From Zoogloeaceae bacterium G21618-S1 (GTDB taxonomy: Bacteria; Pseudomonadota; Gammaproteobacteria; Burkholderiales; Rhodocyclaceae), in contig JAPWHF010000005.1 of the NCBI GenBank assembly GCA_027214125.1, positions 186,951 to 250,950 on the forward strand: a stretch of DNA of 64,000 nucleotides, read 5' to 3'. Of the stretch, positions 1 through 11,300 are shown in pieces (position 1 is the first letter of the stretch; every line of letters begins with the position of its first letter). The translations under genes and the position numbers were made by a program. The notes under the pieces are model-generated. The model did not search any database and was not told the DNA's origin. It worked only from the letters and a program-made list of their open reading frames with translations.

Positions 1-1015
1 CTCGAACTGGCCGCTGTTCGCCGAGAAGGCGCGGCAGCTGCTGAGCCAGGACAAGGTGGCGGTCACCTTCGGCTGCTGGACCTCGGTGTCGCGCAAGTCG
101 GTGAATCCGGTGTTCAAGGAACTCAACGGCCTGCTCTTCTACCCGGTGCAGTACGAGGGCGAGGAGCTGGAGAAGAACGTGTTCTACACCGGCGCTGCAC
201 CCAACCAGCAGGCGATCCCGGCGGTCGAGTACCTGATGAGCAAGGATGGCGGCGAGGCCAAGCGCTTCGTGCTGCTGGGCACCGACTATGTGTACCCGCG
301 CACCACCAACAAGATCCTGCGCGCCTTCCTGCACAGCAAGGGCGTGAAGGACGAAGACATCATGGAGGAGTACACCCCCTTCGGGCACTCCGACTACCAG
401 ACCATCATCGCCAACATCAAGAAGTTCGCCGCCGCCGGCAAGAAGACGGCCGTGGTGTCGACCATCAACGGCGACTCCAACGTGCCCTTCTACAAGGAAC
501 TGGGCAACGCCGGCCTGAAAGCCACCGACGTGCCGGTGGTCGCCTTCTCGGTGGGTGAAGAAGAGCTGCGCGGCGTCGATGCCAAGCCGCTGGTCGGCCA
601 CCTCGCGGCGTGGAACTACTTCATGAGCGTGAAGAATCCGACCAACGCCGCCTTCATCAAGAAGTATCAGGACTGGGCCAAGAAGAACGGTGTGCCCAAC
701 GCCGACACGGTGGTCACCAATGACCCGATGGAAGCGACCTATGTCGGCATCTACATGTGGAAGCAGGCGGTCGAGCAGGCCAAGACCACTGACGTGGATG
801 CCGTCATCGCCGCGCTCGGTGGCCAGACCTTCAAGGCGCCCTCCGGCTTCACGCTGACCATGGACAAGACCAACCACCACCTGCACAAGCCCGTGCTGAT
901 TGGCGAAGTGCGCGCCGACGGCCAGTTCTCCACCGTGTGGAAGACCAAGGCGCCGATTCGCGCCCAGCCGTGGAGCCCGTACATCGCGGGTAACGAAGCC
1001 AAGCAGAACATGTAA
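1..1015 (+). CDS. urtA: Urea ABC transporter substrate-binding protein UrtA (5' end outside window)
   Basis: Periplasmic urea-binding protein of the HAAT family that feeds the UrtBCDE permease. The reading frame is open from base 2, so the start and signal peptide lie upstream; 337 residues are present of roughly 420 usual for the family. The visible part holds the type I periplasmic binding fold, with GCWTSVSRKSVNPVF near the start and the Urt-typical LFYPVQYEGEE and STINGDSNVPFYKELGNAG. It is followed by urtB, C, D and E and then the urease genes, which supports urea rather than branched-chain amino acids as the ligand. The family assignment is firm; ligand is inferred from motifs and context. 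Confidence 0.95.
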   Translation, partial: SNWPLFAEKARQLLSQDKVAVTFGCWTSVSRKSVNPVFKELNGLLFYPVQYEGEELEKNVFYTGAAPNQQAIPAVEYLMSKDGGEAKRFVLLGTDYVYPRTTNKILRAFLHSKGVKDEDIMEEYTPFGHSDYQTIIANIKKFAAAGKKTAVVSTINGDSNVPFYKELGNAGLKATDVPVVAFSVGEEELRGVDAKPLVGHLAAWNYFMSVKNPTNAAFIKKYQDWAKKNGVPNADTVVTNDPMEATYVGIYMWKQAVEQAKTTDVDAVIAALGGQTFKAPSGFTLTMDKTNHHLHKPVLIGEVRADGQFSTVWKTKAPIRAQPWSPYIAGNEAKQNM

Positions 1016-1026
1016 GCCCACCCCGT

Positions 1027-1082
1027 CCCCGCCTCGGCGGGGGCCTGAGCCGAACCCATGCCCGGCGTGGGCTCGGCTCAGG
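1027..1082 (+). other. Two intercistronic hairpins between urtA and urtB
   Basis: A 7-bp GC stem (CCCCGCC 1027-1033 with GGCGGGG 1036-1042) is followed by a longer one (CCTGAGCCGA 1044-1053 with TCGGCTCAGG 1073-1082, plus inner CCCA/TGGG pairing). Neither has a U-tract, so a complete terminator is unlikely. Stable hairpins after a binding-protein gene often protect its 3' end and let it be expressed above the permease genes; that role is inferred here. Confidence 0.55.
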
Positions 1083-1103
1083 CACTCAAACCGGTCCCAC
1101 ACC

Positions 1104-2723
1104 ATGCCCCTTTCCGTCCCCCACCTGCTTCGTGTGTTCTTGCTTGCCGTTTGCTGCACCCTCGGCAGCGCGCACGCCGCGCCCTCGGCCGAGACGCTGG
1201 CCCGGCTGGCAGACGACGACTCCGACACCCGCATCGCCGCCATCGCCGAACTCGGCGCCGAGGGCAGCGCGCAGAGCGTCGCCCTGCTCGACGCGCTGGC
1301 CGACGAGGCCCTGGCGCTGACCGGCAGCGGTCGGCTGGTGATCCTCACCGACACCGGTGCGCTCGACGCGGCCAGCGGCGAGGCGATTGAGCCCTACCCG
1401 GACGACGCCGATCCGCTGATGATCAACAACCGCGTGCGCAATGCCTTGCAAAGCGCCAAGGCCGCCACCAACATCCGCGCCAGCGACCGCGGCACCCGCC
1501 TGGCCGCCGCCCAATTGCTGCGCGACAGCGCCAGCGAGCTGCTGATGCCGATCCTCGAACCCGCGCTGGCCACCGAGCAGGACAAGGAGATCCGATCCAT
1601 CCTGGCACTGGCCGTGGCGCGGGTGAACCTGGCCAGCGCGGAACCGGCCAAGCGCATCCTTGCCGCGCAACGCCTCGGCGACTCGTCCGACGCCTCGGTC
1701 AAGGCGACGCTGGCCGCGCTGCTGGACAAGGACGCCAACGGCCAGTTCGTCGAGCCCGACGCCGAGGTGCGCGCCGCCGCCAAGGGCTCAATGCAATCCA
1801 TCGAGCGCCGGCTGGCCATGGCCGACCTGGCCAGCACCGCCTTCACCGGCCTGTCGCTCGGCTCCATCCTGCTGCTCGCCGCGCTCGGCCTGGCCATCAC
1901 CTACGGCGTGATGGGCGTGATCAACATGGCGCATGGCGAGCTGCTGATGGTCGGCGCCTATGCCACCTATGTGGTGCAAGGCCTGTTCCGCAGCTACCTG
2001 CCGGACTATGTCGACAGTTATGTGCTGGCCGCCGTGCCGGTGGCCTTCCTCGCCGCGGCCGCGGTCGGCATGCTGATGGAGCGCACCGTGATCCGCTGGC
2101 TCTACGGCCGTCCGCTCGAAACCCTGCTCGCCACCTGGGGCCTGTCGCTGGTGCTGATCCAGACCGCGCGGGTGATCTTCGGCCCACAGAACGTGGAAGT
2201 GGCCAACCCCGCATGGATGAGCGGCGGCGTCAGCACCTATGCCGACATCGTGCTGCCGTGGAACCGGCTGGTGATCATCGGCTTCGCCATCTTCGTGCTG
2301 CTGCTGGTGTGGCTGATGATGCAGAAGACCCGACTGGGCATGTTCGTGCGTGCGGTGACGCAGAACCGCGCCATGGCCGGCTGCGTCGGCGTGCCCACCG
2401 CGCGCATCGACACCCTCGCCTTCGGCATCGGCGCCGGCATTGCCGGCCTGGGCGGCTGCGCGCTGTCGCAGGTGGCCAACGTCGGCCCGGCCATGGGTCA
2501 GGGCTACATCGTCGACTCCTTCATGGTGGTGGTGCTCGGCGGCGTCGGCCAGCTCGCCGGCGCGGTCACCGCAGCCATGGGCCTGGGCCTGATGACCAAG
2601 ATCCTCGAAGGCTGGGCCGGCGCGGTGGTGGCCAAGATCCTGGTGCTGGTGTTCATCATCATCTTCATCCAGAAACGCCCGCAGGGCCTGTTCGCCCTCA
2701 AGGGGCGGTTTGTGGAGGATTGA
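1104..2723 (+). CDS. urtB: Urea ABC transporter permease UrtB
   Basis: Inner-membrane permease of the LivH family for urea uptake, 539 residues. The open frame extends back to 900, but that would overlap urtA; the ATG at 1104 gives a clean signal peptide (LLRVFLLAVCCTLGSAHAA). Residues about 25-235 form an alpha-helical HEAT-like exported region, and the LivH transmembrane core starts near residue 239 (LGSILLLAALGLAITYGVMG) and runs to the C-terminus. This N-terminal extension is typical of UrtB and separates it from amino-acid LivH proteins. It lies between urtA and urtC in the same operon. Confidence 0.95.
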   Translation: MPLSVPHLLRVFLLAVCCTLGSAHAAPSAETLARLADDDSDTRIAAIAELGAEGSAQSVALLDALADEALALTGSGRLVILTDTGALDAASGEAIEPYPDDADPLMINNRVRNALQSAKAATNIRASDRGTRLAAAQLLRDSASELLMPILEPALATEQDKEIRSILALAVARVNLASAEPAKRILAAQRLGDSSDASVKATLAALLDKDANGQFVEPDAEVRAAAKGSMQSIERRLAMADLASTAFTGLSLGSILLLAALGLAITYGVMGVINMAHGELLMVGAYATYVVQGLFRSYLPDYVDSYVLAAVPVAFLAAAAVGMLMERTVIRWLYGRPLETLLATWGLSLVLIQTARVIFGPQNVEVANPAWMSGGVSTYADIVLPWNRLVIIGFAIFVLLLVWLMMQKTRLGMFVRAVTQNRAMAGCVGVPTARIDTLAFGIGAGIAGLGGCALSQVANVGPAMGQGYIVDSFMVVVLGGVGQLAGAVTAAMGLGLMTKILEGWAGAVVAKILVLVFIIIFIQKRPQGLFALKGRFVED

Positions 2724-2743
2724 AGCCATGGCCAGCACCGCAT

Positions 2744-2871
2744 GGCGGGTTTCAACCCGCCACATCCGACCCGCCAGCCGCGTAGGTTGGGCTGACGAAG
2801 GAAGCCCAACACCCAGCCGCCCGGTCTGGCACACCGCATGTTGGGCTTCGCTTCGCTCAACCCAACCTACG
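2744..2871. repeat. Composite palindromic (REP-like) element between urtB and urtC
   Basis: The gap begins with an 18-bp palindrome (GGCGGGTTTCAACCCGCC, 2744-2761). Then follow two imperfect inverted arms of about 30 bp, 2781-2812 (starting CGTAGGTTGGGCTGACGAAG) and 2839-2871 (ending CCCAACCTACG). It looks like a dispersed short repeat; a similar composite lies between urtD and urtE. An ATG at 2838 in frame with urtC falls inside it and was rejected as a start. Confidence 0.75.
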
Positions 2872-2891
2872 AACATCCACGGGGCCACCCA

Positions 2892-4048
2892 ATGAGAACA
2901 CCCCTGTCCGTCCGCCTCTTCCAGAGCCTGCCGCGCACCGGCTGGCTGGCGCTGGCGATCTTCGCCGCCGTCGCCTGGATCGCCATCCCCGCTGCGCACC
3001 TGCTGCTGCCCGAGGGGCACGCGCTGCATGTGTCGGCCTACACCGTCACGCTCATGGGCAAGATCCTGTGCTACGCCGTGGTGGCGGTGGCGATGGACCT
3101 GATCTGGGGCTACGCCGGCATTTTGTCGCTCGGCCACGGGGTGTTTTTCGCGCTCGGCGGCTACGCTTTCGGCATGTATTTGATGCGCGGCATCGGTACC
3201 GACGGCAGCTACGGCGTCGCGCTGCCCGACTTCATGGTCTTCCTCGACTGGAAGGAGCTGCCGTGGTTCTGGGTCGGCTCCGACTCCTTCCTGTGGGCGC
3301 TGATCATGGTGGTGGCGGTGCCGGGGCTGCTGGCCTTCGTGTTTGGCTGGTTCGCCTTCCGCTCGCGCATCAAGGGCGTGTATTTCTCGATCATCACCCA
3401 GGCGCTGACCTACGCCACCATGCTGCTGTTCTTCCGCAACGAGACCGGTTTCGGCGGCAACAACGGCTTTACCGACTTCAAGCGCATCCTCGGTTACGAC
3501 ATCACCTCGCCGCAGATGCGCCTGGTGCTGTTCGGCCTGTCCGCCGCCTTGCTGATCGCGGTGCTGATCCTCGGCCGCTACCTGGTCACCTCCAAGTTCG
3601 GCCGCGTGCTGGCGGCGATCCGCGATGCCGAGTCGCGGGTGCGCTTCATCGGCTATCAGCCCACGCAGTACAAGCTGGCCATCTGGACACTGTCGGCCGT
3701 GCTGTGCGCACTGGCCGGGGCACTCTACGTGCCGCAGGTGGGCATCATCAACCCGTCCGAGATGAGCCCGGCCAACTCCATCGAGATCGCGGTGTGGGTG
3801 GCCGTGGGCGGGCGCGGCACACTGATCGGCGGGGTCATCGGCGCCTTCATCGTCAATCTGGCCAAGAGCTTCTTCACCGTCAGCTTCCCCGACTACTGGC
3901 TGTTCTTCCTCGGCTTTCTGTTCATCGGCGTGACCCTGTTTCTGCCCGATGGCGTGGTCGGCCTGTGGCGCAAGCTGCGTGGCCGCCGCCCGGCCGCCAC
4001 CGAAACGGCAACCCCAACACCGGCCGCCACCCCCCAAGGAGCCAAGGC

Positions 4049-4052
<4 letters not shown>
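2892..4052 (+). CDS. urtC: Urea ABC transporter permease UrtC
   Basis: Second inner-membrane permease subunit, LivM family, 386 residues. Hydrophobic helices run from about residue 20 to 360, with the LivM-type YAGILSLGHGVFFALGGYAF and GFGGNNGFTDF. The start at 2892 (MRTPLSVRLF) is preferred over the in-frame ATG at 2838, which sits in the repeat. No strong ribosome-binding site precedes it. The stop overlaps the urtD start (ATGA), indicating translational coupling. The C-terminus is a Pro/Ala/Thr-rich tail, probably cytoplasmic and of no known function. Confidence 0.95.
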
Positions 4053-4873
<821 letters not shown>

Positions 4874-4888
4874 AACATGCCTCCGTGG

Positions 4889-5072
4889 GCCGGGCTTCAA
4901 CCCGCCAACCGATCATCCCCGCGACCGATGGACGGATAAATTGGACACCACACACCGAGCACCGCGTAGGGCGGAAAACCCGAAGGCGCCTTCCGCCGGT
5001 CGTCCCTCTCAAGGCGCATGCGCCTTCAAATCATGCCAAGCGGCGGCTGGCGCTTCGCTTATCCGCCCTACG
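4889..5072. repeat. Composite palindromic (REP-like) element between urtD and urtE
   Basis: An imperfect copy of the 18-bp palindrome (GCCGGGCTTCAACCCGCC, 4889-4906) is followed by inverted arms 4965-4975 (CGTAGGGCGGA) and 5062-5072 (TCCGCCCTACG). This repeats the layout seen between urtB and urtC, though the arm sequence differs (GGGCGGA instead of GGTTGGG). The frame of urtE is open through part of it, giving a false upstream ATG at 5018. Confidence 0.7.
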
Positions 5073-5098
5073 ACACCTCAAGCACCGCAGGCCTCCCC

Positions 5099-5803
5099 AT
5101 GCTGACAGTCGACAATCTCAACCAGTACTACGGCGGCAGTCACATTCTCCGTAACCTCGGCTTCGAAGTGCCGATGGGCAAGGTCACCTGCCTGCTCGGG
5201 CGCAACGGCGTGGGCAAGACCACGCTGCTCAAGACGCTGATGGGCCTGGTGCCCAGCGCCACCGGCAGCATCCGGCTCGAGGCCGGCGGCACCACGCACG
5301 ATCTCACCCGCACGCCGTCCTACGCCCGCGTCAAGGCCGGCATCGGCTATGTGCCGCAGGGGCGCGAAATCTTTCCGCGGCTCACCGTTGAAGAGAACCT
5401 GCAGATGGGTCTGGCCACCTGCTCCGCCCGCACGCCCCTGCCCGACCGCATCTTCGAGATGTTCCCGGTGCTGCTGCAGATGATGCGCCGGCGCGGTGGC
5501 GACCTGTCGGGCGGCCAGCAGCAGCAACTGGCCATCGGCCGCGCACTGGCGATGGGACCGAAGCTGCTGATCCTCGACGAGCCCACCGAGGGCATTCAGC
5601 CGTCCATCATCAAGGACATCGAACGCGCCATCCGCACCCTCGCCGCCACCGGCGAGATGGCCATCCTGCTGGTCGAGCAGTACTACGACTTCGCCGAATC
5701 GCTGGCCGACCACTACCTGCTGATGGAGCGCGGCGAAATCATCATGCGCGGCCGCGGTGACGAGATGGTGGCGCACGGCGTACGCGAGGCCTTGTCGGTG
5801 TGA
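5099..5803 (+). CDS. urtE: Urea ABC transporter ATP-binding protein UrtE
   Basis: LivF-type second ATPase of the urea transporter, 234 residues, the usual family length. Walker A is LLGRNGVGKTTLLK (about residues 33-46), the signature is DLSGGQQQQLAIGRAL, Walker B is LLILDEPTEGIQPS, and the switch region is ILLVEQYYDFA. The ATG at 5099 (MLTVDNLNQYYGG) matches the conserved start; the longer frame from 5018 starts inside a repeat. Last gene of the transporter unit; ureD follows 160 bp later behind apparent nitrogen-control sites. Confidence 0.95.
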   Translation: MLTVDNLNQYYGGSHILRNLGFEVPMGKVTCLLGRNGVGKTTLLKTLMGLVPSATGSIRLEAGGTTHDLTRTPSYARVKAGIGYVPQGREIFPRLTVEENLQMGLATCSARTPLPDRIFEMFPVLLQMMRRRGGDLSGGQQQQLAIGRALAMGPKLLILDEPTEGIQPSIIKDIERAIRTLAATGEMAILLVEQYYDFAESLADHYLLMERGEIIMRGRGDEMVAHGVREALSV

Positions 5804-5817
5804 GCACCGTTGTGGAC

Positions 5818-5848
5818 CGCACCACGATGGTGCGCACCACGGCAGTGC
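5818..5848. promoter_or_regulatory. Two tandem NtrC-type binding dyads upstream of ureD
   Basis: The first site is a perfect dyad, CGCACC-ACGAT-GGTGCG (5818-5834), matching the NtrC pattern GCACC-N5-GGTGC. The second, GCACC-ACGGC-AGTGC (5834-5848), matches nine of ten positions. They are spaced 15 bp centre to centre and lie about 100 bp upstream of a -24/-12 element, a normal distance for an NtrC enhancer. Recognition is by pattern only. Confidence 0.65.
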
Positions 5849-5936
5849 ATTTCCGCCGGCGCTGCATGGCCTCCACCGCGCCGGCCAAGCCCGTAAAACA
5901 GCCCCCGCCGTCCCAATCCGCCTCACCGGCCCAAGC

Positions 5937-5952
5937 TGGCCCGCATGTTGCA
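5937..5952 (+). promoter_or_regulatory. Sigma-54 (-24/-12) promoter candidate for ureD
   Basis: TGGCCC-N5-TTGCA (5937-5952) has the invariant GG (5938-5939) and GC (5950-5951) at the correct 12-bp spacing of sigma-54 promoters. Transcription would start near 5963, one base before the ureD ATG, implying a nearly leaderless transcript. Paired with the NtrC-type sites, this suggests nitrogen-limited expression of the urease genes independent of the urt promoter. Confidence 0.6.
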
Positions 5953-5963
5953 ATGGCTCTGGC

Positions 5964-6827
5964 ATGAACGCCCCGCTGCCCCGAATCGACCTGCCGCCCG
6001 ACACCGCCGCACCGACCTGGCAAGCCCGGCTGTCGCTGGCTTTCGCGCAGCGCGACGCACGCACCGTACTGACCCGGCGCGAGCATCTGGGCCCCTTGCG
6101 ACTGCAAAAAGCGCTCTACCCGGAAGGCGAGGCCATCTGCCACGGCATCGTGCTGCATCCGCCGGCCGGCATCGCCGGTGGCGACCAGCTGTACATCACG
6201 GCCGAGGTCGGCCCCGGCGCCCACGCCCTGCTCACCACCCCCGGCGCCGGCAAGTGGTATCGCAGCAATGGCGCCGACGGCCGTCTGACCCAGCATCTGT
6301 CGGTGGCCGCCGGCGGCGTACTCGAATGGCTGCCGCAGGAGAACATCGTCTTCGACCGCGCCCAGGCGCACATGGACACCACGGTCCGCCTGAGCACCGG
6401 CGCCACGCTGATCGCCATGGACATGACCGCCCTCGGCCGCCACGGCAGCGGCGAGCGTTTCGACGCCGGCACGCTGGCCCAGACCCTGCGCGTCGAGTGC
6501 GACGGCCGGCCGCTGTGGCTTGAGCAGATCCGCCTGCACGGCAGCGACCCGCTGCTGCACGCGGCCTGCGGCCTGGCCGGCCGACCGGTGTTCGGCAGCC
6601 TGATCGCCATCGGCGACGGCCTCGACGACACCCTGCTCGCCGCCTGCCGCGCGCTGCCGGTCACCCACGGCGACGGCGTAATCACCCGCCTGCCCGAGTT
6701 GCTCATTGCCCGCTATGTCGGCGAACGCTGCGAAGCCGGCCGCGCCTGGTTCAGCCAGCTGTGGCAGTTGCTGCGCCCGGCGCTGACTGGCCGCGACGCC
6801 CAAACCCCCCGTATCTGGAACACCTGA
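5964..6827 (+). CDS. ureD: Urease accessory protein UreD
   Basis: Urease maturation scaffold that binds apo-urease with UreF and UreG and channels nickel to the active site. It has 287 residues, near the family norm of about 270-290. Conserved blocks include [38 protein letters not shown] and ending [17 protein letters not shown]. The frame is open back to 5757, but homology begins just after the ATG at 5964 ([10 protein letters not shown]), so that start is used. No Shine-Dalgarno is visible, fitting the leaderless promoter geometry. ureA follows after 8 bp. Confidence 0.94.
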   Translation: MNAPLPRIDLPPDTAAPTWQARLSLAFAQRDARTVLTRREHLGPLRLQKALYPEGEAICHGIVLHPPAGIAGGDQLYITAEVGPGAHALLTTPGAGKWYRSNGADGRLTQHLSVAAGGVLEWLPQENIVFDRAQAHMDTTVRLSTGATLIAMDMTALGRHGSGERFDAGTLAQTLRVECDGRPLWLEQIRLHGSDPLLHAACGLAGRPVFGSLIAIGDGLDDTLLAACRALPVTHGDGVITRLPELLIARYVGERCEAGRAWFSQLWQLLRPALTGRDAQTPRIWNT

Positions 6828-6835
6828 GGACGCCC

Positions 6836-7138
6836 ATGGAACTAACGCCCCGCGAGAAGGACAAGCTGCTCATCTTCACCGCCGGCCTGCTGGCCGAACG
6901 CCGGCTGGCGCGCGGCCTGCGGCTGAACTACCCGGAAGCGGTCGCCTACCTGTCGGCCGCCATCCTCGAAGGCGCCCGCGACGGGCGCACGGTGGCCGAG
7001 CTGATGAGCCACGGCACCACGCTACTGGGCCGCGAGCAGGTGATGGATGGCGTGCCGGAAATGATTCCGGAGATCCAGGTCGAGGCGACCTTTCCCGACG
7101 GCACCAAGCTGGTGACCGTTCACCACCCGATCATCTAG
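6836..7138 (+). CDS. ureA: Urease subunit gamma
   Basis: Smallest structural subunit of urease, 100 residues, exactly the family length. It carries the conserved [47 protein letters not shown] and [21 protein letters not shown] short GAGGA before the ATG at 6836 serves as ribosome-binding site; an upstream ATG at 6761 in frame lies inside ureD and was not used. It assembles with UreB and UreC as the (alpha-beta-gamma)3 core in the cytoplasm. Confidence 0.97.
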   Translation: MELTPREKDKLLIFTAGLLAERRLARGLRLNYPEAVAYLSAAILEGARDGRTVAELMSHGTTLLGREQVMDGVPEMIPEIQVEATFPDGTKLVTVHHPII

Positions 7139-7151
7139 AAAGGACGCGCTC

Positions 7152-7456
7152 ATGATTCCCGGTGAAATCGACACCCAGCCCGGCGAGATCGACCTCAACG
7201 TCGGCCGCGAGACGCTCACCCTCGAAGTGACCAACACCGGCGACCGGCCGGTGCAGGTGGGCTCGCACTACCACTTTTTCGAGACCAATCCGGCGCTGCG
7301 CTTCGACCGCGCGGCGGCCCGCGGCTTTCGGCTGAACATCGCCGCCGGCACCGCGGTGCGCTTCGAGCCGGGGCAGTTGCGCACGATCGAACTGGTGGCA
7401 CTGGCCGGGGACCGCAAGGTGTTCGGTTTCAACGCTCAAGTGATGGGGGCGCTCTG

Positions 7457-7457
<1 letters not shown>
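7152..7457 (+). CDS. ureB: Urease subunit beta
   Basis: Structural subunit of urease, 101 residues. Family blocks [45 protein letters not shown] and VRFEPGQ are all present. AAAGGA six bases before the ATG is a good ribosome-binding site. The stop overlaps the ureC ATG (TGATG), so the two large subunits are translationally coupled. Confidence 0.97.
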
Positions 7458-9160
<1,703 letters not shown>

Positions 9161-9170
9161 GGGCTCGCAT

Positions 9171-9680
9171 ATGCTGCTGATCGAACACCGTTACACCGGC
9201 ACCGACGAGAGCACCAAGACGCTCACGCTGAACTTCGACCTCCGCACCAAGAGCCGGCTGCGCACCACCCTGGACAGCGGCGAAGACGCCGGCCTGTTCC
9301 TGCCGCGCGGCACCATCCTGCGCGGCGGCGACCGCCTGCTGGCCAGCGACGGCGACATCGTCGAAGTGTATTCATCGCCCGAGTCGCTGATCGAGGTGCG
9401 CTGCGAAAACCTGCTCGATCTGGCCCGCGCCGCCTACCACCTGGGCAACCGCCATGTGCCGGTGCAGGTCGGCGGCGACATGCGCGGCGGCTGGTTGCGC
9501 CTGGCCAACGACCATGTGCTGGCCGACATGCTCACCGGCCTGGGCTGCATGCTGAGCCGCCTCGAAGCGCCGTTCGAGCCCGAAGCCGGCGCCTACGGCG
9601 GCGGTCATTCACACGCCGGCGACGACGCACCGGCCGAGCGCCGCGGCCCGCGCATCCACGAATACCGCAGCCCGGCATGA
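9171..9680 (+). CDS. ureE: Urease accessory protein UreE
   Basis: Nickel metallochaperone that delivers Ni2+ to UreG during urease activation, 169 residues. The N-terminal peptide-binding domain contains [20 protein letters not shown] and [13 protein letters not shown]; the metal-binding domain includes [14 protein letters not shown], with the conserved histidine at the dimer interface. The C-terminal tail has only a short His cluster ([10 protein letters not shown]), so nickel storage is probably modest compared with His-rich UreE proteins. The start at 9171 follows the ureC stop by 10 bp; the stop overlaps ureF. Confidence 0.95.
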   Translation: MLLIEHRYTGTDESTKTLTLNFDLRTKSRLRTTLDSGEDAGLFLPRGTILRGGDRLLASDGDIVEVYSSPESLIEVRCENLLDLARAAYHLGNRHVPVQVGGDMRGGWLRLANDHVLADMLTGLGCMLSRLEAPFEPEAGAYGGGHSHAGDDAPAERRGPRIHEYRSPA

Positions 9681-10360
9681 GTCTCGCCCGCATTCGTCTC
9701 CTGCAGTTGAGTTCACCGACCCTGCCGGTGGGCGCATACACCTATTCGCAAGGCCTGGAATGGGCCGCCGAGGCCGGCACGGTGACCGACGAGACCAGCG
9801 CCAGCGACTGGCTCCGCGGCCTGATGCACAGCGCCGTGGCGCGCTTCGAAGCGCCGCTTGTCGCCGGCCTGCTGGCCGCCTGGGATGCCGGCGACGACGC
9901 CCGCATCGCACAGCTCAACGCCAACTTCCTGGCCAGCCGCGAAGCCGCCGAACTGCGAGCGGAAACCGTGCAGATGGGCTATTCGCTGGTGCGTCTGCTG
10001 CGCGACCTGCCGGCCTTCCGCGACCTGCCCGGCATGAACGACCGCCTTGCCGCCATCGACACCCCGGCCTTTCCCACCGCCTGGACCGCGGCCGCCAGCG
10101 CCTGGCAGATCCCGGCCCGCGAAGCGTTGCCCGCCTACCTGTGGGCCTGGCTAGAAAACCAGGTGATGGCCGCGATCAAGGTCGTGCCGCTGGGCCAGTC
10201 TGCCGGGCAACGCCTGCTGGCCGCGCTCGGCGACGACATCCCCGCCCTGGCCAGCACGGCGCTGACGCTCCCCGAAGCCGAATGGAGCAATTTCACCCCC
10301 GGGCTCGCGCTGGCCAGCTGCCGGCACGAAACCCAATATTCCCGACTCTTCCGATCCTGA
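9677..10360 (+). CDS. ureF: Urease accessory protein UreF
   Basis: Member of the UreD-UreF-UreG activation complex, 227 residues, all alpha-helical. Recognised by [20 protein letters not shown] at the N-terminus, [20 protein letters not shown] and [13 protein letters not shown] in the middle, and a C-terminal [11 protein letters not shown]. It overlaps ureE by 4 bp (ATGA). ureG follows after 11 bp. Confidence 0.95.
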   Translation: MSLARIRLLQLSSPTLPVGAYTYSQGLEWAAEAGTVTDETSASDWLRGLMHSAVARFEAPLVAGLLAAWDAGDDARIAQLNANFLASREAAELRAETVQMGYSLVRLLRDLPAFRDLPGMNDRLAAIDTPAFPTAWTAAASAWQIPAREALPAYLWAWLENQVMAAIKVVPLGQSAGQRLLAALGDDIPALASTALTLPEAEWSNFTPGLALASCRHETQYSRLFRS

Positions 10361-10371
10361 AACGAGACCTC

Positions 10372-11007
<636 letters not shown>

Positions 11008-11025
11008 CGCTCACAGGAGACCGCC

Positions 11026-11214
11026 ATGTTCCGCAAGTTCCTCATGTCCGCCAGCCTCTTCGCCCTCGGTTGCGCACCGGCGCTGGCCCATCCCGGCCAC
11101 GCCGACCAATCGATTCACTGGTCCGAATGGCTGGCCACCGCCGTGCTGCTCAGCGCTATCGGCGGTATCGCCATCGCGCGGCGCACCGCCCGACGTCGTC
11201 AGTCCCGGCGGTGA
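11026..11214 (+). CDS. Small exported or membrane protein at the end of the urease operon
   Basis: A 62-residue protein with an N-terminal signal-like segment (FLMSASLFALGCAPALA) ending at an AHPGHAD stretch with two histidines, then one hydrophobic helix (EWLATAVLLSAIGGIAI) and a very basic tail (RRTARRRQSRR). CAGGAGA is a good ribosome-binding site, 18 bp after ureG and before the terminator, so it is in the urease transcript. I do not recognise the family. The HPGH motif after the signal recalls HupE/UreJ metal transporters, but it is far too short to be one. Function unknown. Confidence 0.7.
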   Translation: MFRKFLMSASLFALGCAPALAHPGHADQSIHWSEWLATAVLLSAIGGIAIARRTARRRQSRR

Positions 11215-11246
11215 ACACCGCCCGGCACCCATCTGCCAGAACCATG

Positions 11247-11276
11247 AAAAACGCCCTGCAAGTGCAGGGCGTTTTT
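11247..11276. terminator. Bidirectional rho-independent terminator
   Basis: Stem AAAAACGCCCTGCA (11247-11260) pairs perfectly with TGCAGGGCGTTTTT (11263-11276), with A- and T-tracts on both sides, so it can end the plus-strand urease operon and the converging minus-strand cob/btu operon. Confidence 0.9.
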
Positions 11277-11300
11277 ATTTGTGTCGGGCGCGATCAATGC

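Noticed and set aside
1788-4037. 749-codon open frame on the minus strand, antisense to urtB and urtC
   Set aside because: High GC keeps the antisense frame open; the translation is a low-complexity run of His, Gln, Gly, Ala and Asp, and the plus strand encodes clear transporter subunits.
4965-5098. An additional small gene or upstream start of urtE at 5018
   Set aside because: The sequence is a repeat with inverted arms, and UrtE homology begins at 5099.
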